Below are positions 8,813 through 18,983 of a stretch of 64,000 nt of DNA, piece by piece (position 1 is the stretch's first letter; every line of letters begins with the position of its first letter). The stretch lies in assembly GCA_963808615.1 (NCBI GenBank), contig CAWEGV010000013.1, positions 186,001 to 250,000 of the forward strand, in the 5' to 3' direction. The position numbers were made by a program, and so were the translations under genes. Source of the stretch: Palsa-504 sp963808615 (GTDB lineage: Bacteria; Actinomycetota; Actinomycetes; Streptosporangiales; Streptosporangiaceae). The notes beneath the pieces are model-generated. The model searched no databases and was not told the DNA's origin. It saw only the letters and a program-made list of their open reading frames with translations.

Positions 8813-9106
8813 CTAGACGCCGAGCCAGCATTGGTTCGCTACCAATCGGGACGTGATGTCGCTTATCTCCCCAGAACGGGGACTAAGCCGCCGCGCCATT
8901 TTGTCGGAGCCCTCAAATTCGGCTCTGCTGTCCTTCGACCACCGACTGGGCTGCGGGAAGTCCATCAAGTCACCCAGGTGGATCAGCTCGTCCGGCTGGA
9001 TGTCGCCGATGAAGCGGATCACGCTGGCCACCTGGCGCTTGTACTGGCTTGGGATGTGCGTGTCAGCGAGCACCACGAGTCGGCGGACTGCGGGGGTCTG
9101 GACCAT
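8813..9106 (-). pseudogene. Truncated metallophosphoesterase (calcineurin-like)
   Basis: The N-terminus has the first two metal-binding motifs of calcineurin-like phosphatases: LADTHIPSQY (D-x-H) and HLGDLMDFPQ (GDxxD). After about 70 codons the expected GNH motif and the rest of the fold are missing, and the frame ends at 97 codons. Such genes are frequent in actinophages, which fits its place inside the integrase element. It is probably a deletion remnant. Confidence 0.6.
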
Positions 9107-9109
9107 CGC

Positions 9110-9226
9110 TTATCCCGGGTCACCGTCACTGTGTGGCCCCTTGGAGGGCGTAAGTTCTTCAACCGCCCTGCTCCTGGCTGACTCCCGCACAGCGGATAAG
9201 GGTGCCGCCTCGTTGGTCTTGCCCAT
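9110..9226 (-). CDS. Very short frame upstream of the phosphoesterase
   Basis: A 38-codon frame starts at ATG 9226 (MGKTNEAAPLSAVRESARSR) and ends 3 nt before the phosphoesterase start. That close spacing is the main reason to list it. No domain is recognisable. It could be a genuine small phage gene or chance. Confidence 0.3.
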   Translation of the reverse strand: MGKTNEAAPLSAVRESARSRAVEELTPSKGPHSDGDPG

Positions 9227-9368
9227 TACGCCGCCAGCAGCAGCGGTCGGTTGCGTCCATGCCGTCCCACTTCTCGCGGAACGTCTGGCCGCTGGTACAG
9301 GCCGGGTAACGTCCGGACTCGGTGGAAGGCAGCCAGCTAGGGCGACTGGCAGTGGCAGACTCCTATCC

Positions 9369-10436
9369 ATGACTTACGTTGCCACTACTGACCGGTATGA
9401 GCAGATGTCCTACCGCCGCTGCGGGCGCAGCGGCATCAAGTTGCCCGCAGTCTCCCTCGGCCTGTGGCAGAACTTCGGTGACGATCGCCCCCTGACGACA
9501 CAGCGGGCGATCCTGCGCCGCGCGTTCGACCTTGGCGTGACGCACTTCGATCTCGCCAACAACTACGGGGGTATAGCGCCTGCCGAAACCTTGGGACAAG
9601 GCAACTACGGCCCGCCGTATGGCAGTGCGGAGATCAACTTCGGCCGGATCATGCGCGAGGACCTGCGGCCCTACCGGGACGAGCTGATCATCTCGACCAA
9701 GGCCGGCTACGACATGTGGCCGGGTCCCTACGGCGACCACGGCTCCCGCAAGTACCTGCTGGCCAGCCTGGACGCCTCGCTGAGCCGGATGGGCCTGGAG
9801 TACGTCGACATCTTCTACTCCCACCGGTTCGATCCGGACACGCCGCTGGAGGAGACCATGGGGGCGCTGGCCACCGCCGTCCAGTCGGGCAAGGCCCTGT
9901 ACGCCGGGATCTCTTCTTATTCTGCCGAACGGACCCTGGAGGCTGCTGACCTGCTTCGTCGCATGGGCACACCGCTGCTGATCCACCAGCCGTCCTACTC
10001 GATGCTGAACCGCTGGATCGAGGGCGCCCTGCTCGACGTGCTGGAGCGCGAGGGGGTGGGCTGCATCGCGTTCTCGCCGCTGGCCCAGGGCGTGCTCACC
10101 GGGAAGTACCTGAACGGCGTGCCGGCCGGCTCGCGGGCCAGCCAGGACGGCTCGCTGTCGCCGGACCAGCTCGCGCCGCAGATCCTGGCCCACGTCCGGG
10201 CGCTGAACGAGCTCGCCGCCGCCCGCGGCCAGAGCCTGGCCCAGCTGGCGCTGTCCTGGGCGCTGCGCGATCCGCGGGTGACGTCGGTGCTGGTCGGCGC
10301 GAGCAGCGTGGCCCAGCTCGAGGAGAACCTGGCCGCGGTCGAGCACACCGAGTTCACCGACGACGAGCTGGCCGCGATCGACCGCGACGCGGTGGACGCC
10401 GGCATCAACATCTGGGCCTCCTCCAGCGCCCACTAG
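9369..10436 (+). CDS. Aldo/keto reductase (YghZ / Kv-beta-like subfamily)
   Basis: A 355-residue NADPH-dependent oxidoreductase. The catalytic tetrad is visible: Asp and Tyr in THFDLANNYGG, Lys in IISTKAGYDMWPG, and His in VDIFYSHRFD. The family acts on small aldehydes such as L-glyceraldehyde 3-phosphate and methylglyoxal. The ATG at 9369 aligns with the start of the severed copy at 6860. The first 65 codons and the promoter lie on the integrase element; the rest appears to be original chromosome, so the gene is probably a chimera formed by integration. It converges on a dienelactone-hydrolase gene only 19 bp downstream. Confidence 0.9.
   Translation: MTYVATTDRYEQMSYRRCGRSGIKLPAVSLGLWQNFGDDRPLTTQRAILRRAFDLGVTHFDLANNYGGIAPAETLGQGNYGPPYGSAEINFGRIMREDLRPYRDELIISTKAGYDMWPGPYGDHGSRKYLLASLDASLSRMGLEYVDIFYSHRFDPDTPLEETMGALATAVQSGKALYAGISSYSAERTLEAADLLRRMGTPLLIHQPSYSMLNRWIEGALLDVLEREGVGCIAFSPLAQGVLTGKYLNGVPAGSRASQDGSLSPDQLAPQILAHVRALNELAAARGQSLAQLALSWALRDPRVTSVLVGASSVAQLEENLAAVEHTEFTDDELAAIDRDAVDAGINIWASSSAH
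9558..9565. other. Right crossover sequence of integrative element
   Basis: A second copy of AACAACTA inside the intact reductase gene, at the same codons as the left copy. Downstream reductase sequence has no counterpart at the left end, which makes this the right junction. Confidence 0.6.
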
Positions 10437-10453
10437 GCGCCGCCGGGGCGCCT
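10435..10453. terminator. Short hairpin between convergent genes
   Basis: AGGCGCC and GGCGCCT pair around a 5-nt loop. The hairpin overlaps the reductase stop and precedes the stop of the opposing hydrolase. It may serve as a shared terminator; no T-run is present. Confidence 0.35.
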
Positions 10454-10455
10454 GG

Positions 10456-11199
10456 TCAGGCGCTCAGGTAGCGGCCGAACCAGGTCCAGATGTGCTGCCA
10501 GCCGTCCATGGCGGCTTCGGGACGGTAGGCGGGGCGGTTGACGGAGAAGAAGGCGTGGCCCGCGCCCTGGTAGCTGTGGAACTCGTAGGTCTTGCCCTGG
10601 GCCTTGAGCTCCTGCTCGAGCTCGGCGACCTGGTCCGGGGACGGGTACTGGTCGTCCGCGCCGAACAGGCCGAGCAGCGGGCAGGACAGGTCCTTGATCA
10701 GGTGCTTGATGGGGCCGACCCGCAGCGGCATGCCTTCCGGCGGGTTGCCGACCACGAACGCGCCGTAGCAGTCGACCGCGGCCTGCAGCGGCAGGCTGCA
10801 GGCGGCCAGGACCGACTGGCGGCCGCCGGAGCAGTAGCCGATCACGCCGACCTTGCCGTTGGCGGAGGTCAGCCCGCGCAGGTGAGCCGCGGCTCCGGCC
10901 AGGTCGCCGATCAGCCGGGCGTCGGGCACGCCGCCCTTGGCCCGGGCGGCCGCGGCGGCATCGTCCGGGCTGGCGCCGGGCGCGTCGCGATGGTAGAGGT
11001 TCGGCATGAGCGCGTTGTAGCCGCGCGCCGCGAACGTGCGGGCGATCTCCTTGGTCGGCTCGTCGTAGCCGGGCATGTGGTGGATCACGATCACGCCGCC
11101 GAACGGCCCCTGGCTCATCGGGCGGGCCAGGTACGCCTCGATCTCGTCGCCGCCGTCGCCGCGGATCGTGACGGTCTCGGCCAGCATCGCGTCGTACAT
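10456..11199 (-). CDS. Dienelactone-hydrolase-family alpha/beta hydrolase
   Basis: A complete 247-residue paralogue of the hydrolase at 6024-6770. The Cys-Asp-His triad is visible in GYCSGG, FGADDQYPSP and GAGHAFFSVN. The start MYDAMLAETVTI is identical to that of the paralogue, and the protein ends GRYLSA. It is a predicted cytoplasmic hydrolase of cyclic esters or related substrates; the true substrate is not visible. It flanks the reductase on the right as the other copy does on the left, so the reductase sits between two homologous hydrolases, suggesting a joint detoxification or catabolic role. Confidence 0.88.
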   Translation of the reverse strand: MYDAMLAETVTIRGDGGDEIEAYLARPMSQGPFGGVIVIHHMPGYDEPTKEIARTFAARGYNALMPNLYHRDAPGASPDDAAAAARAKGGVPDARLIGDLAGAAAHLRGLTSANGKVGVIGYCSGGRQSVLAACSLPLQAAVDCYGAFVVGNPPEGMPLRVGPIKHLIKDLSCPLLGLFGADDQYPSPDQVAELEQELKAQGKTYEFHSYQGAGHAFFSVNRPAYRPEAAMDGWQHIWTWFGRYLSA

Positions 11200-11258
11200 C
11201 AGGCTCCCTTCGCAGGCTCAATGGCGCTCAGATCCTAGCCGGGTTCCCGGCGAAGGGA

Positions 11259-11694
11259 TCAGGTGGGCAGGCAGACGAGGGTGAGAAAGAAGTTGTCGAT
11301 CTGGCGGATGGCGTCCATGAAGTGCTCGAAATCGACGGGCTTGGTCACGAACGCGTTGGCGTGCAGCGAGTAGCTGCGGATGATGTCCTCCTCGGCCCGG
11401 GAGGTGGTGAGCATGACCACGGGGATGACGAGCAGGTCGGGGTCGTTCTTCAGCTCGGCCAGGACCTCCAGGCCGCTGACGCGGGGCAGGTTGACGTCGA
11501 GCAGGACCAGGCCCGGGCGCGGCGCGTCGGCGTAGGGGCCCTGGCGGCGCAGGAACTGCAGGGCCTGCTCGCCGTCGGTGACGACGTGCAGCCGGTTCTG
11601 CACCTTGTAGTACTCGAAGGCTTCCCTGGTCATGAGGATGTCACCGTCGTCGTCCTCGACCATCAGCACGTCGATCACCTTGGAGCTCGTCACG

Positions 11695-11702
<8 letters not shown>
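11259..11702 (-). CDS. Stand-alone response regulator (CheY/Rcp1-like)
   Basis: A 147-residue single receiver domain without an output domain. The phospho-acceptor is Asp69 (VLLDVNLPRVSG), with the acidic pair in MVEDDDGD near 17-18, Thr at 99/100 (VMLTTSRAEED) and Lys121 (FVTKPVD). The long gap after the acidic pair and the N-terminal DVLMVEDDDGD style match Rcp1-type regulators that partner bacteriophytochrome-like kinases. Its start overlaps the end of the kinase gene by 8 bp, so it is the last gene of the three-gene signalling operon. It probably transfers phosphate within that set. Confidence 0.88.
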
Positions 11703-13367
<1,665 letters not shown>

Positions 13368-13371
<4 letters not shown>

Positions 13372-14591
13372 CGGCCGGGTGAATAGCCGAGCGCCAGGAT
13401 GGCCAGGTCGTCATCCAGGTCTCCGCCGTTGAGCTCGCGGACGTGCTCGATCACCTGGTCCAGGAGCGAGCCGCCGACGGGTGCGCGGCCGCCGTCGGCC
13501 CACGCCGGCGACGGCCGCAGCGCGTCCCTGATCAGGTCCATCAGGCCCTCGCTGCCCAGCCGCTCCGAACCCTGGCCGATGCGGCCCTCGATCAGTCCGT
13601 CGGTGTACAGCAGCACCGACCAGCTGCCGTCGAGCCGCACCTGCGTGCCGGGCCATTCCCGGACGCTGCCCAGGCCCAGCGGCGGCGAGGTAGGCGTCTG
13701 CAGCTCGACCACGCCGTCCCGGCTGACCAGCAGCGGCGGCAGGTGGCCGGCCATGTGGATCCGGCCGGTGCTCCGGTCCGGGCCCACCGACAGCATGCAG
13801 AGGGTGGCGAACATGGTGTCGTCCTGGCGTTCGTGCTCGAGCAGCTGCCCCAGGGTGGCCAGGATCTCCCCGGCGGGCCGGGCGGCCAGGACCAGCGCGC
13901 GCCAGGCCACGCGCAGGCAGACGCCGAGCGCCGCCTCGGCCGGGCCGCGGCCGCAGACGTCGCCGATGAGCGCGTGCACCCAGCCGTCGGCGGCCTCGAC
14001 CACGTCGTAGAAGTCGCCGCCGAGCAGGTGCTGCTGCCCGCCCGCCAGGCAGCGCGCCGCCACGCTGAGCCGCGCGTCGGCCAGCAGCGGGGAGGGCAGC
14101 AGGCCGCGCTCGAGCCGGGCGTTCTCCTGGGCCCGGACCTGCGCGACCTGCAGCTCCCGCTGGGCTTCCTCGGCGCGGCGGCGCTCGACCGCGTACCGGA
14201 TCACCCGGTTCAGCATGTGCCCGGCGACTTCGCCCTTGACCAGGTAATCCTGCGCCCCGGCCCGCACCGCCTGCTCGCCGAGGTACTCGTTCGCCTCCCC
14301 GGTCAGCACCACGATGGCGGCCTCGGGCTCCTGTCCCAGCAGCTGCCGCAACCCGTTCAGGCCCTGCGAATCCGGCAGGCCCAGGTCGAGCAGTACGCAG
14401 GCCGCGTCGGACACCAGGCTCTTGGCCTGGGTGAGCGAGCGGGCGCGCTGCACCACCACGGCCGCTTCCACTTCGCGCAGCAGTTCCTCGACCAGCAGCG
14501 CGTCGCCGTCGTCGTCCTCGACGAGCAGGACGGGTACCTGGTCCGGCCCGGCCACCGCGGCCGCGGTCTCGAGCTCAGCATTACTTGTCAT
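13368..14591 (-). CDS. Receiver domain fused to SpoIIE-type PP2C phosphatase
   Basis: A 407-residue protein. Receiver at about 19-135 (acceptor Asp69 in VLLDLGLPDSQG, Lys119), coiled linker at about 135-165, and PP2C/SpoIIE phosphatase at about 175-405. Metal ligands are in GGDFYDVV (Asp193), ALIGDVCGRG (Asp211), LLYTDGLIEGR and DDDLAILAL. Such proteins are RsbU/RssB-like: phosphorylation controls dephosphorylation of an anti-sigma antagonist. The start is ATG at 14591; the frame stays open upstream through the antisense of the next gene, which is not coding. It is the first gene of the operon, 110 bp from the FAD oxidoreductase gene upstream. An RsbW-like kinase at 26490 is a conceivable partner. 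Confidence 0.92.
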
Positions 14592-14701
14592 TCGGAACCT
14601 AACCGGGAGTCGCTGCCGTATTGGCGTCGGGTACCCAAAAATTGCGGACATACCATCATGCACGCCGGTCACGTGACCGTGTCGCGGGCCGGGCATACCG
14701 G

Positions 14702-16336
14702 TCAGACGGCCTGAGGGAAGCTGAACACGCGGTCCGGGTCGTAGGCCGCCTTGACCTGGGTGAGCCTGGTGTAGTTGGCCCCGTAGTAGGCCTGCCGCCA
14801 GTTGGCCAGGTGGGGGTCGACGTAGTTCTGGTAGGCCTGGCCGCTGGCGTACGGGCGCACCGACTGCCAGAACGACTGCTGCCAGGCGTGCTGGCGCGCC
14901 ACCGCCGCGGACGCCGAGCCCAGCGGCCAGGTCGTGGTGTACTGCGCGTCGAACAGCGCGTTGCGGTGCACGAACGCGGTGGCGCCGGCCCCGACCCGGT
15001 TGATCGCACCGCCCAGCGCGTCCAGGGCGATGCCGCCCGACGCGCCGGCCGCGCCGCCGGCCTGCTGGAACTTCTCCACGCCGGCCAGCAGGGTGCCGAT
15101 CCCGTGGCCGCTGAGCGGCGTGGTGAAGAAATCGGACTTGGCGTACTCGGAGGACCGCGACAGCTGACCGCCGGAGACCTGGGTCGGCAGGTGGCACTCG
15201 TTCACGGTCAGGCTGGCGCAGCCCGCCTCGACCAGCATCGCGTGCAGCCAGGTGGTGTTCTCCAGGAACGGCGAGGACGGGTTCGAGCCGGCGGCGGCGT
15301 ACAGCTTTTCCAGCTGGCCGTAGGCATCGTTCACCGAGCCCAGGTAGGTGCCGCCGACTTCGATGGACGGGACCGAGCCGCCGGTCGCCGCGGACAGGTG
15401 CAGGTTCGACCAGAGCTGGTCCGGGGCGTGCGGCGCCCAGGACTGCCAGGCCGCGATGACCCGGGCCGCCTGCGACCACGGCCAGGACAGGAAGAACAAG
15501 ATGATGTCGCCGGCCGGGTAGGTGGTGAAGGTGAACGAGGTGACCACGCCGAAGTTCCCGCCGCCACCGCCGCGGCAGGCCCAGAACAGGTCGGAGTTGG
15601 TGCTCGCGCTGGCCGTGCGGACCTGGCCGTCGGCGGTGACGATCTGCAGCGACTTCACGTTGTCGCAGGTCAGACCGTAGGCTCGGCCGACCACGCCGAT
15701 GCCGCCGCCCAGGGTCAGGCCGGAGATGCCGACCGTCGGGCAGGAGCCGCCCGGCACGGCCCGGCCGTGCGCGTCCAGCCCGTTGTAGAAGTCGATCAGC
15801 CGGGTGCCCGCGCCCACGGTCGCGGTGCTGCCGCTGACGCTCACCCCGGCCATCCGGGTCACGTCCACGATCAGGCCGCTGGTCGAGGACCAGCCCGCGT
15901 AGCTGTGCCCGCCGCAGCGGGCCGCTACCGGGACCCGGTACCTGCGCACGAAGGCCAGGCAGGTAGATACGTCGTGCGGATTGCGGCAGTAGGCCACCCC
16001 GGCCGGGCGCAGCGAGTCGAAGCGCGGATCGAACAGTTCCCTGGCGGTGGTGTAGCCGGCCTCGCCCGGCCGGACCAGGGGCCCGGACAGGTCCCGGGCC
16101 AGCGCGGCCCAGTCGGCGGCGGTCGGCGGCCCGGCGGCCGCGCCCGCCCCCGACGCGTTCGCCGATATGGCGGTGCTGCCCGCCGATGAGCCGGCCGCGG
16201 TCGCGGTGCGGCCGGCCGTGGAGCTGGTGCTGCTCTTGCTGCACGCCGCCAGCACAGTGGCGCCGCCCGCGGCCGCGGCGAACCGCAGGACCGCCCGGCG
16301 CCCCGGTCTGCCGCTTTCGTTCCCGGTTTCGGCCAT
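14702..16336 (-). CDS. Tat-exported FAD-linked oxidoreductase (BBE family)
   Basis: A 544-residue protein. It has a twin-arginine signal (Arg13-Arg14) followed by the lipobox LAAC with Cys32, so it is probably a Tat-exported lipoprotein. The FAD_binding_4 domain holds the two residues that bind flavin bicovalently in this family: His144 in GGHSYAG and Cys199 in CPTVGISG. The C-terminal BBE motif is present (YYGANYTRLTQVKAAYDPDR). The family oxidises sugars, alkaloids or polyketide intermediates with O2. It is divergent from the MarR gene with palindromes between them, so it may be under MarR control. The substrate is unknown. Confidence 0.9.
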   Translation of the reverse strand: MAETGNESGRPGRRAVLRFAAAAGGATVLAACSKSSTSSTAGRTATAAGSSAGSTAISANASGAGAAAGPPTAADWAALARDLSGPLVRPGEAGYTTARELFDPRFDSLRPAGVAYCRNPHDVSTCLAFVRRYRVPVAARCGGHSYAGWSSTSGLIVDVTRMAGVSVSGSTATVGAGTRLIDFYNGLDAHGRAVPGGSCPTVGISGLTLGGGIGVVGRAYGLTCDNVKSLQIVTADGQVRTASASTNSDLFWACRGGGGGNFGVVTSFTFTTYPAGDIILFFLSWPWSQAARVIAAWQSWAPHAPDQLWSNLHLSAATGGSVPSIEVGGTYLGSVNDAYGQLEKLYAAAGSNPSSPFLENTTWLHAMLVEAGCASLTVNECHLPTQVSGGQLSRSSEYAKSDFFTTPLSGHGIGTLLAGVEKFQQAGGAAGASGGIALDALGGAINRVGAGATAFVHRNALFDAQYTTTWPLGSASAAVARQHAWQQSFWQSVRPYASGQAYQNYVDPHLANWRQAYYGANYTRLTQVKAAYDPDRVFSFPQAV

Positions 16337-16497
16337 CGCGGTACACCCTCCGTGCGTTCGCTGCTGCTCTCAGTGTGAGCGCTCGCCGGTGAAGACGCCG
16401 CACCAGGCCGCCCAGTTGGGCTGTCGGCGCCTGCTACGCCGTGGGCGAATCCGAGGGAGCCGAAATTACCTTGCGTGACCCGGCACGCGGCAATATA

Positions 16498-16526
16498 GTT
16501 GAGTTACTCAACTGTTGAGGAACTCA
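16498..16526. promoter_or_regulatory. Tandem palindromes, likely MarR operators
   Basis: A perfect palindrome GTTGAG-TTA-CTCAAC (16498-16512) is followed at once by a second, weaker one, TGAG-GAA-CTCA (16516-16526). Both share the half-site TTGAG. They lie 25-50 bp before the MarR start and about 160 bp from the divergent FAD oxidoreductase start. MarR proteins typically bind such 15-16 bp sites. Confidence 0.6.
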
Positions 16527-16550
16527 GGCAATGGATGGAGGTGAGCATGG

Positions 16551-17063
16551 ATGGAAAAGCGGCGCGGCACCGCGACGACCGTGGACGCCGGACCCGTCCC
16601 TCACGCGACGCCGCTGGTCACAGGGGTGGGCCACGACGTCAACGACGACGAGCTGAACCAGCAGATCACTGACACCTTCGGCGATCTCTTCCGGCATGCT
16701 CACGACCTTGGTCAGGTCATCTCGGCCGAATTCGGGCTGACGGCCAGCGATACCAAGGCCCTGCTGATGCTCGAAGCGCCCATGACGATGAAAGAACTCG
16801 GGCTGCGGATGGGCTGCGATCCCTCCTTTGTCACCTTGGTCGCGGACGCGCTGGAGAAGCACGGCCTGGCTCGCCGCGAGCCCTCGCTCCGGGACCGGCG
16901 AAGCAAGAACATCGTGCTCACCCCGGAAGGGGTGGCGCTGCGAGACAAGCTATGCGCCGAACTGTCGGTCCGGGCGCCATGGTGCACCACGCTGGACACC
17001 AGCGAGCGGCGGTGCCTGCTCGGGCTGATGCGGAAGATGCTCGGATCACGGTGCGGGAGGTGA
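16551..17063 (+). CDS. MarR-family transcriptional regulator
   Basis: A 170-residue winged-helix protein: helices with FGLTASDTKALLML, the recognition helix in KELGLRMGCDPSFVTLVADA, and the wing in RRSKNIVLTPEGVALRD. The MarR signature D-R-R-x-K is present (SLRDRRSKN). GGAGG lies about 12 nt before the ATG at 16551; another ATG six bases earlier is out of frame. It is followed 220 bp downstream by an MFS exporter, the usual MarR-exporter pairing, and is preceded by tandem palindromes, so it probably represses itself and one or both neighbours in response to a phenolic or drug-like ligand. Confidence 0.88.
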   Translation: MEKRRGTATTVDAGPVPHATPLVTGVGHDVNDDELNQQITDTFGDLFRHAHDLGQVISAEFGLTASDTKALLMLEAPMTMKELGLRMGCDPSFVTLVADALEKHGLARREPSLRDRRSKNIVLTPEGVALRDKLCAELSVRAPWCTTLDTSERRCLLGLMRKMLGSRCGR

Positions 17064-17178
17064 TGGTGTCACATCCGCGGCGGCTGCCTCGTCATGACCG
17101 ATGACAACTCAGCCGCATGGTCGTCAAACGGGATACGACCACACGGGAAGCACAACACGTTACGGGGGCTGACAGCGC

Positions 17179-17197
17179 GGTCCGTTCGGCCAAAAAA
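17179..17197 (+). repeat. Recurring motif GGTCCGTTCGGCC + A-run (copy 2)
   Basis: GGTCCGTTCGGCC followed by six A residues, in the gap between the MarR and MFS genes. Near copies occur at 1565-1582, 23901-23920 and 25248-25270, always followed within a few bases by an A-run. Function unknown. Confidence 0.45.
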
Positions 17198-17286
17198 GGG
17201 TCTTAAAAAGCAAGCACTGCGCGTGACCACGAAGCCTGACCGGTCACGGCGATAGTTCAGTGCGCCCGAGTTTAGGGAGATTAACC

Positions 17287-18915
17287 TTGTCCGCCACACC
17301 ACCAGACACCGGGGAGCAGGGCGCCCTCAACGGCGCCGCAACCCGGGAGGTCAGTACCGCGGCGGCGCCGGCCGCCGCCGCGACGCAAAGCTCAGGCGCC
17401 CCGCCGCGGCGGCTGGGCCTGGCGCTCGCCGTCATCGCGACGGCACAGCTGATGGTCGTGCTCGACGCGACCATCGTGAACGTGGCCCTGCCGCACATTC
17501 AGGTCGCGCTGGGCTTCTCCGGCACCAACCTGGAGTGGGTCGTCAACGCGTACGCGCTGGCGTTCGGCGGGTTGCTGCTGCTCGGCGGCAGGTCCGGCGA
17601 CCTACTGGGGCGCCGCCGGGTCTTCATCGCCGGCCTGCTGCTGTTCTCGCTGGCCTCGCTGCTCGGCGGGTTCGCCACCGACCAGGCCTGGCTGCTCACC
17701 GCGCGCGTCGTGCAGGGCATCGGCGGCGCGTTCGCCGCGCCCACGGCGCTGTCACTGATCGCCGTCACCTTCCCCGCGGGGCCGCCGCGCAACCGCGCGA
17801 TGGGCGTGTACGCGGCGATGAGCGTGGCCGGCGGCGCGGTCGGCCTGATCGCCGGCGGGCTGCTGGTCCAGTACCTCAACTGGCGCTGGGTGTTCTTCGT
17901 CAACGTGCCGATCGGCCTGGTGGTCGCGTTCCTGGCCATGCGCGTGCTGCCGGAGTCGCAGCGGCGGCGGGGCCGCTTCGACCTGCCAGGCGCGATCACC
18001 GGCAGCCTCGGCCTGGCCCTGCTCGTCTACGGGCTGTCCAGCGCCGGGACCACACCCAACGGCGTCTCGCACTGGGGCGACACCAAGGTGATCGTGTCGC
18101 TGGTAGCCTCCGCCCTGCTGCTCGTCGCGTTCGGATTCATCGAAGTCCGGAGCAAGCACGCGCTAGTGCCGATGCGGGTGCTGCGCAGCCGCGATCGGAC
18201 TGGCGCCTACCTGATCAGCTTGTGCGTGGGCACCGCGCTGTTCGGCATGTTCTTCTTCCTCACCATCTTCGTGCAGGAGGTATGGGGGTACAGCGCGCTC
18301 AAGACCGGCATCGCCTACCTGCCGATGGTCACGATGATCATGGTGGCGTCCGGGGTGGCGTCGCAGCTGGTGGCCCGGATCGGCGCCCGGCCGCTGATGC
18401 TGGCGGGCAGCGCGATCGCCACCGGCGGGATGTTCTGGCTGTCCCGGATCACCGAGCACAGCCACTACGCCTCCGGGCTGCTCGGGCCGATGCTGGTGAC
18501 GGCGTTCGGCATGGGGCTGATCTTCGTGCCGATGTCGCTGGTCGCGCTGGCTAAGGTGGCCAACAACGACACGGGCGTGGCGTCGTCGCTGCTGAACACG
18601 GGGCAGCAGGTCGGCGGCTCGATCGGGCTCGCGATCCTCGGCACGGTGGCATGGAGTGCGGTGGCCAGCAACATCCACGCGCAGGTGGCCGCGGCGACCG
18701 CGGCGGCCAAGCACGCTACGGTGCACCTGTCCGCAGCCCAGCAGGCCGCGGCGGCCAAGGCGATCACCGACCACGCGTACTCGGTCGGCTTCGCCAAGGG
18801 ATACCTGGTCTCGGCCGGGATCGCGCTGCTCGCGCTGATCATCACCGTGGTCGCGATCCGGGTCAAGCGGGAGGATCTGGCCGGCGTGAACCCGATGGCG
18901 GCACCGACCGACTAA
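17287..18915 (+). CDS. MFS multidrug exporter, DHA2 (EmrB/QacA) type
   Basis: A 542-residue membrane protein with the 14-helix DHA2 pattern. Helix 1 carries the family motif LMVVLDATIVNVALPHIQ; motif A is seen as GRSGDLLGRRRVFIAG and motif C as VAGGAVGLIAGGLL. The N-terminal 40 residues are an Ala/Thr-rich cytoplasmic tail. I chose TTG at 17287, which has AGGGAGA 6 nt upstream; GTG at 17260 is possible but lacks a ribosome site. It exports drugs or toxic metabolites by proton antiport. It lies downstream of the MarR regulator. Confidence 0.9.
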   Translation: MSATPPDTGEQGALNGAATREVSTAAAPAAAATQSSGAPPRRLGLALAVIATAQLMVVLDATIVNVALPHIQVALGFSGTNLEWVVNAYALAFGGLLLLGGRSGDLLGRRRVFIAGLLLFSLASLLGGFATDQAWLLTARVVQGIGGAFAAPTALSLIAVTFPAGPPRNRAMGVYAAMSVAGGAVGLIAGGLLVQYLNWRWVFFVNVPIGLVVAFLAMRVLPESQRRRGRFDLPGAITGSLGLALLVYGLSSAGTTPNGVSHWGDTKVIVSLVASALLLVAFGFIEVRSKHALVPMRVLRSRDRTGAYLISLCVGTALFGMFFFLTIFVQEVWGYSALKTGIAYLPMVTMIMVASGVASQLVARIGARPLMLAGSAIATGGMFWLSRITEHSHYASGLLGPMLVTAFGMGLIFVPMSLVALAKVANNDTGVASSLLNTGQQVGGSIGLAILGTVAWSAVASNIHAQVAAATAAAKHATVHLSAAQQAAAAKAITDHAYSVGFAKGYLVSAGIALLALIITVVAIRVKREDLAGVNPMAAPTD

Positions 18916-18930
18916 CGGAGTTTTATCCGG

Positions 18931-18971
18931 GCGCCCGGGTCCGGCGGCTTCGCGCCGCCGGACCCGGGCGC
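18931..18971 (+). terminator. Perfect 18-bp hairpin between MFS and next gene
   Basis: The arms 18931-18948 and 18954-18971 are perfectly complementary (left arm GCGCCCGGGTCCGGCGGC) around the loop TTCGC. It begins 15 bp after the MFS stop and ends 12 bp before the next ATG. It is a strong candidate terminator although no T-run follows. Confidence 0.65.
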
Positions 18972-18983
18972 TTACCATGAGCC

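Larger units (their letters stand above)
7057..9557. mobile_element. 2.5-kb serine-integrase element in an aldo/keto reductase gene
   Basis: The element lies between two copies of AACAACTA inside an aldo/keto reductase gene. It contains a large serine recombinase 38 bp from the left core, a truncated phage-type metallophosphoesterase, a tiny coupled frame, and at the right end about 190 bp of replacement 5' coding sequence plus upstream DNA that restores a full-length reductase. Most phage or ICE functions are absent, so it appears to be a deleted remnant. Boundaries are inferred from where reductase homology starts and stops. Confidence 0.7.

Noticed and set aside
7057..9557. Complete prophage
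   Set aside because: Only the integrase and a truncated phosphoesterase are present; no structural, lysis or replication genes.
9363..10433. Leftward open frame opposite the aldo/keto reductase
   Set aside because: It is an antisense shadow of a well-supported enzyme and shows no domain.
14592..16403. Upstream extension of the receiver-PP2C frame to more than 1000 codons
   Set aside because: It runs antisense through the FAD oxidoreductase gene and is Arg/Gly-rich shadow sequence; the true start at 14591 gives a normal receiver domain.
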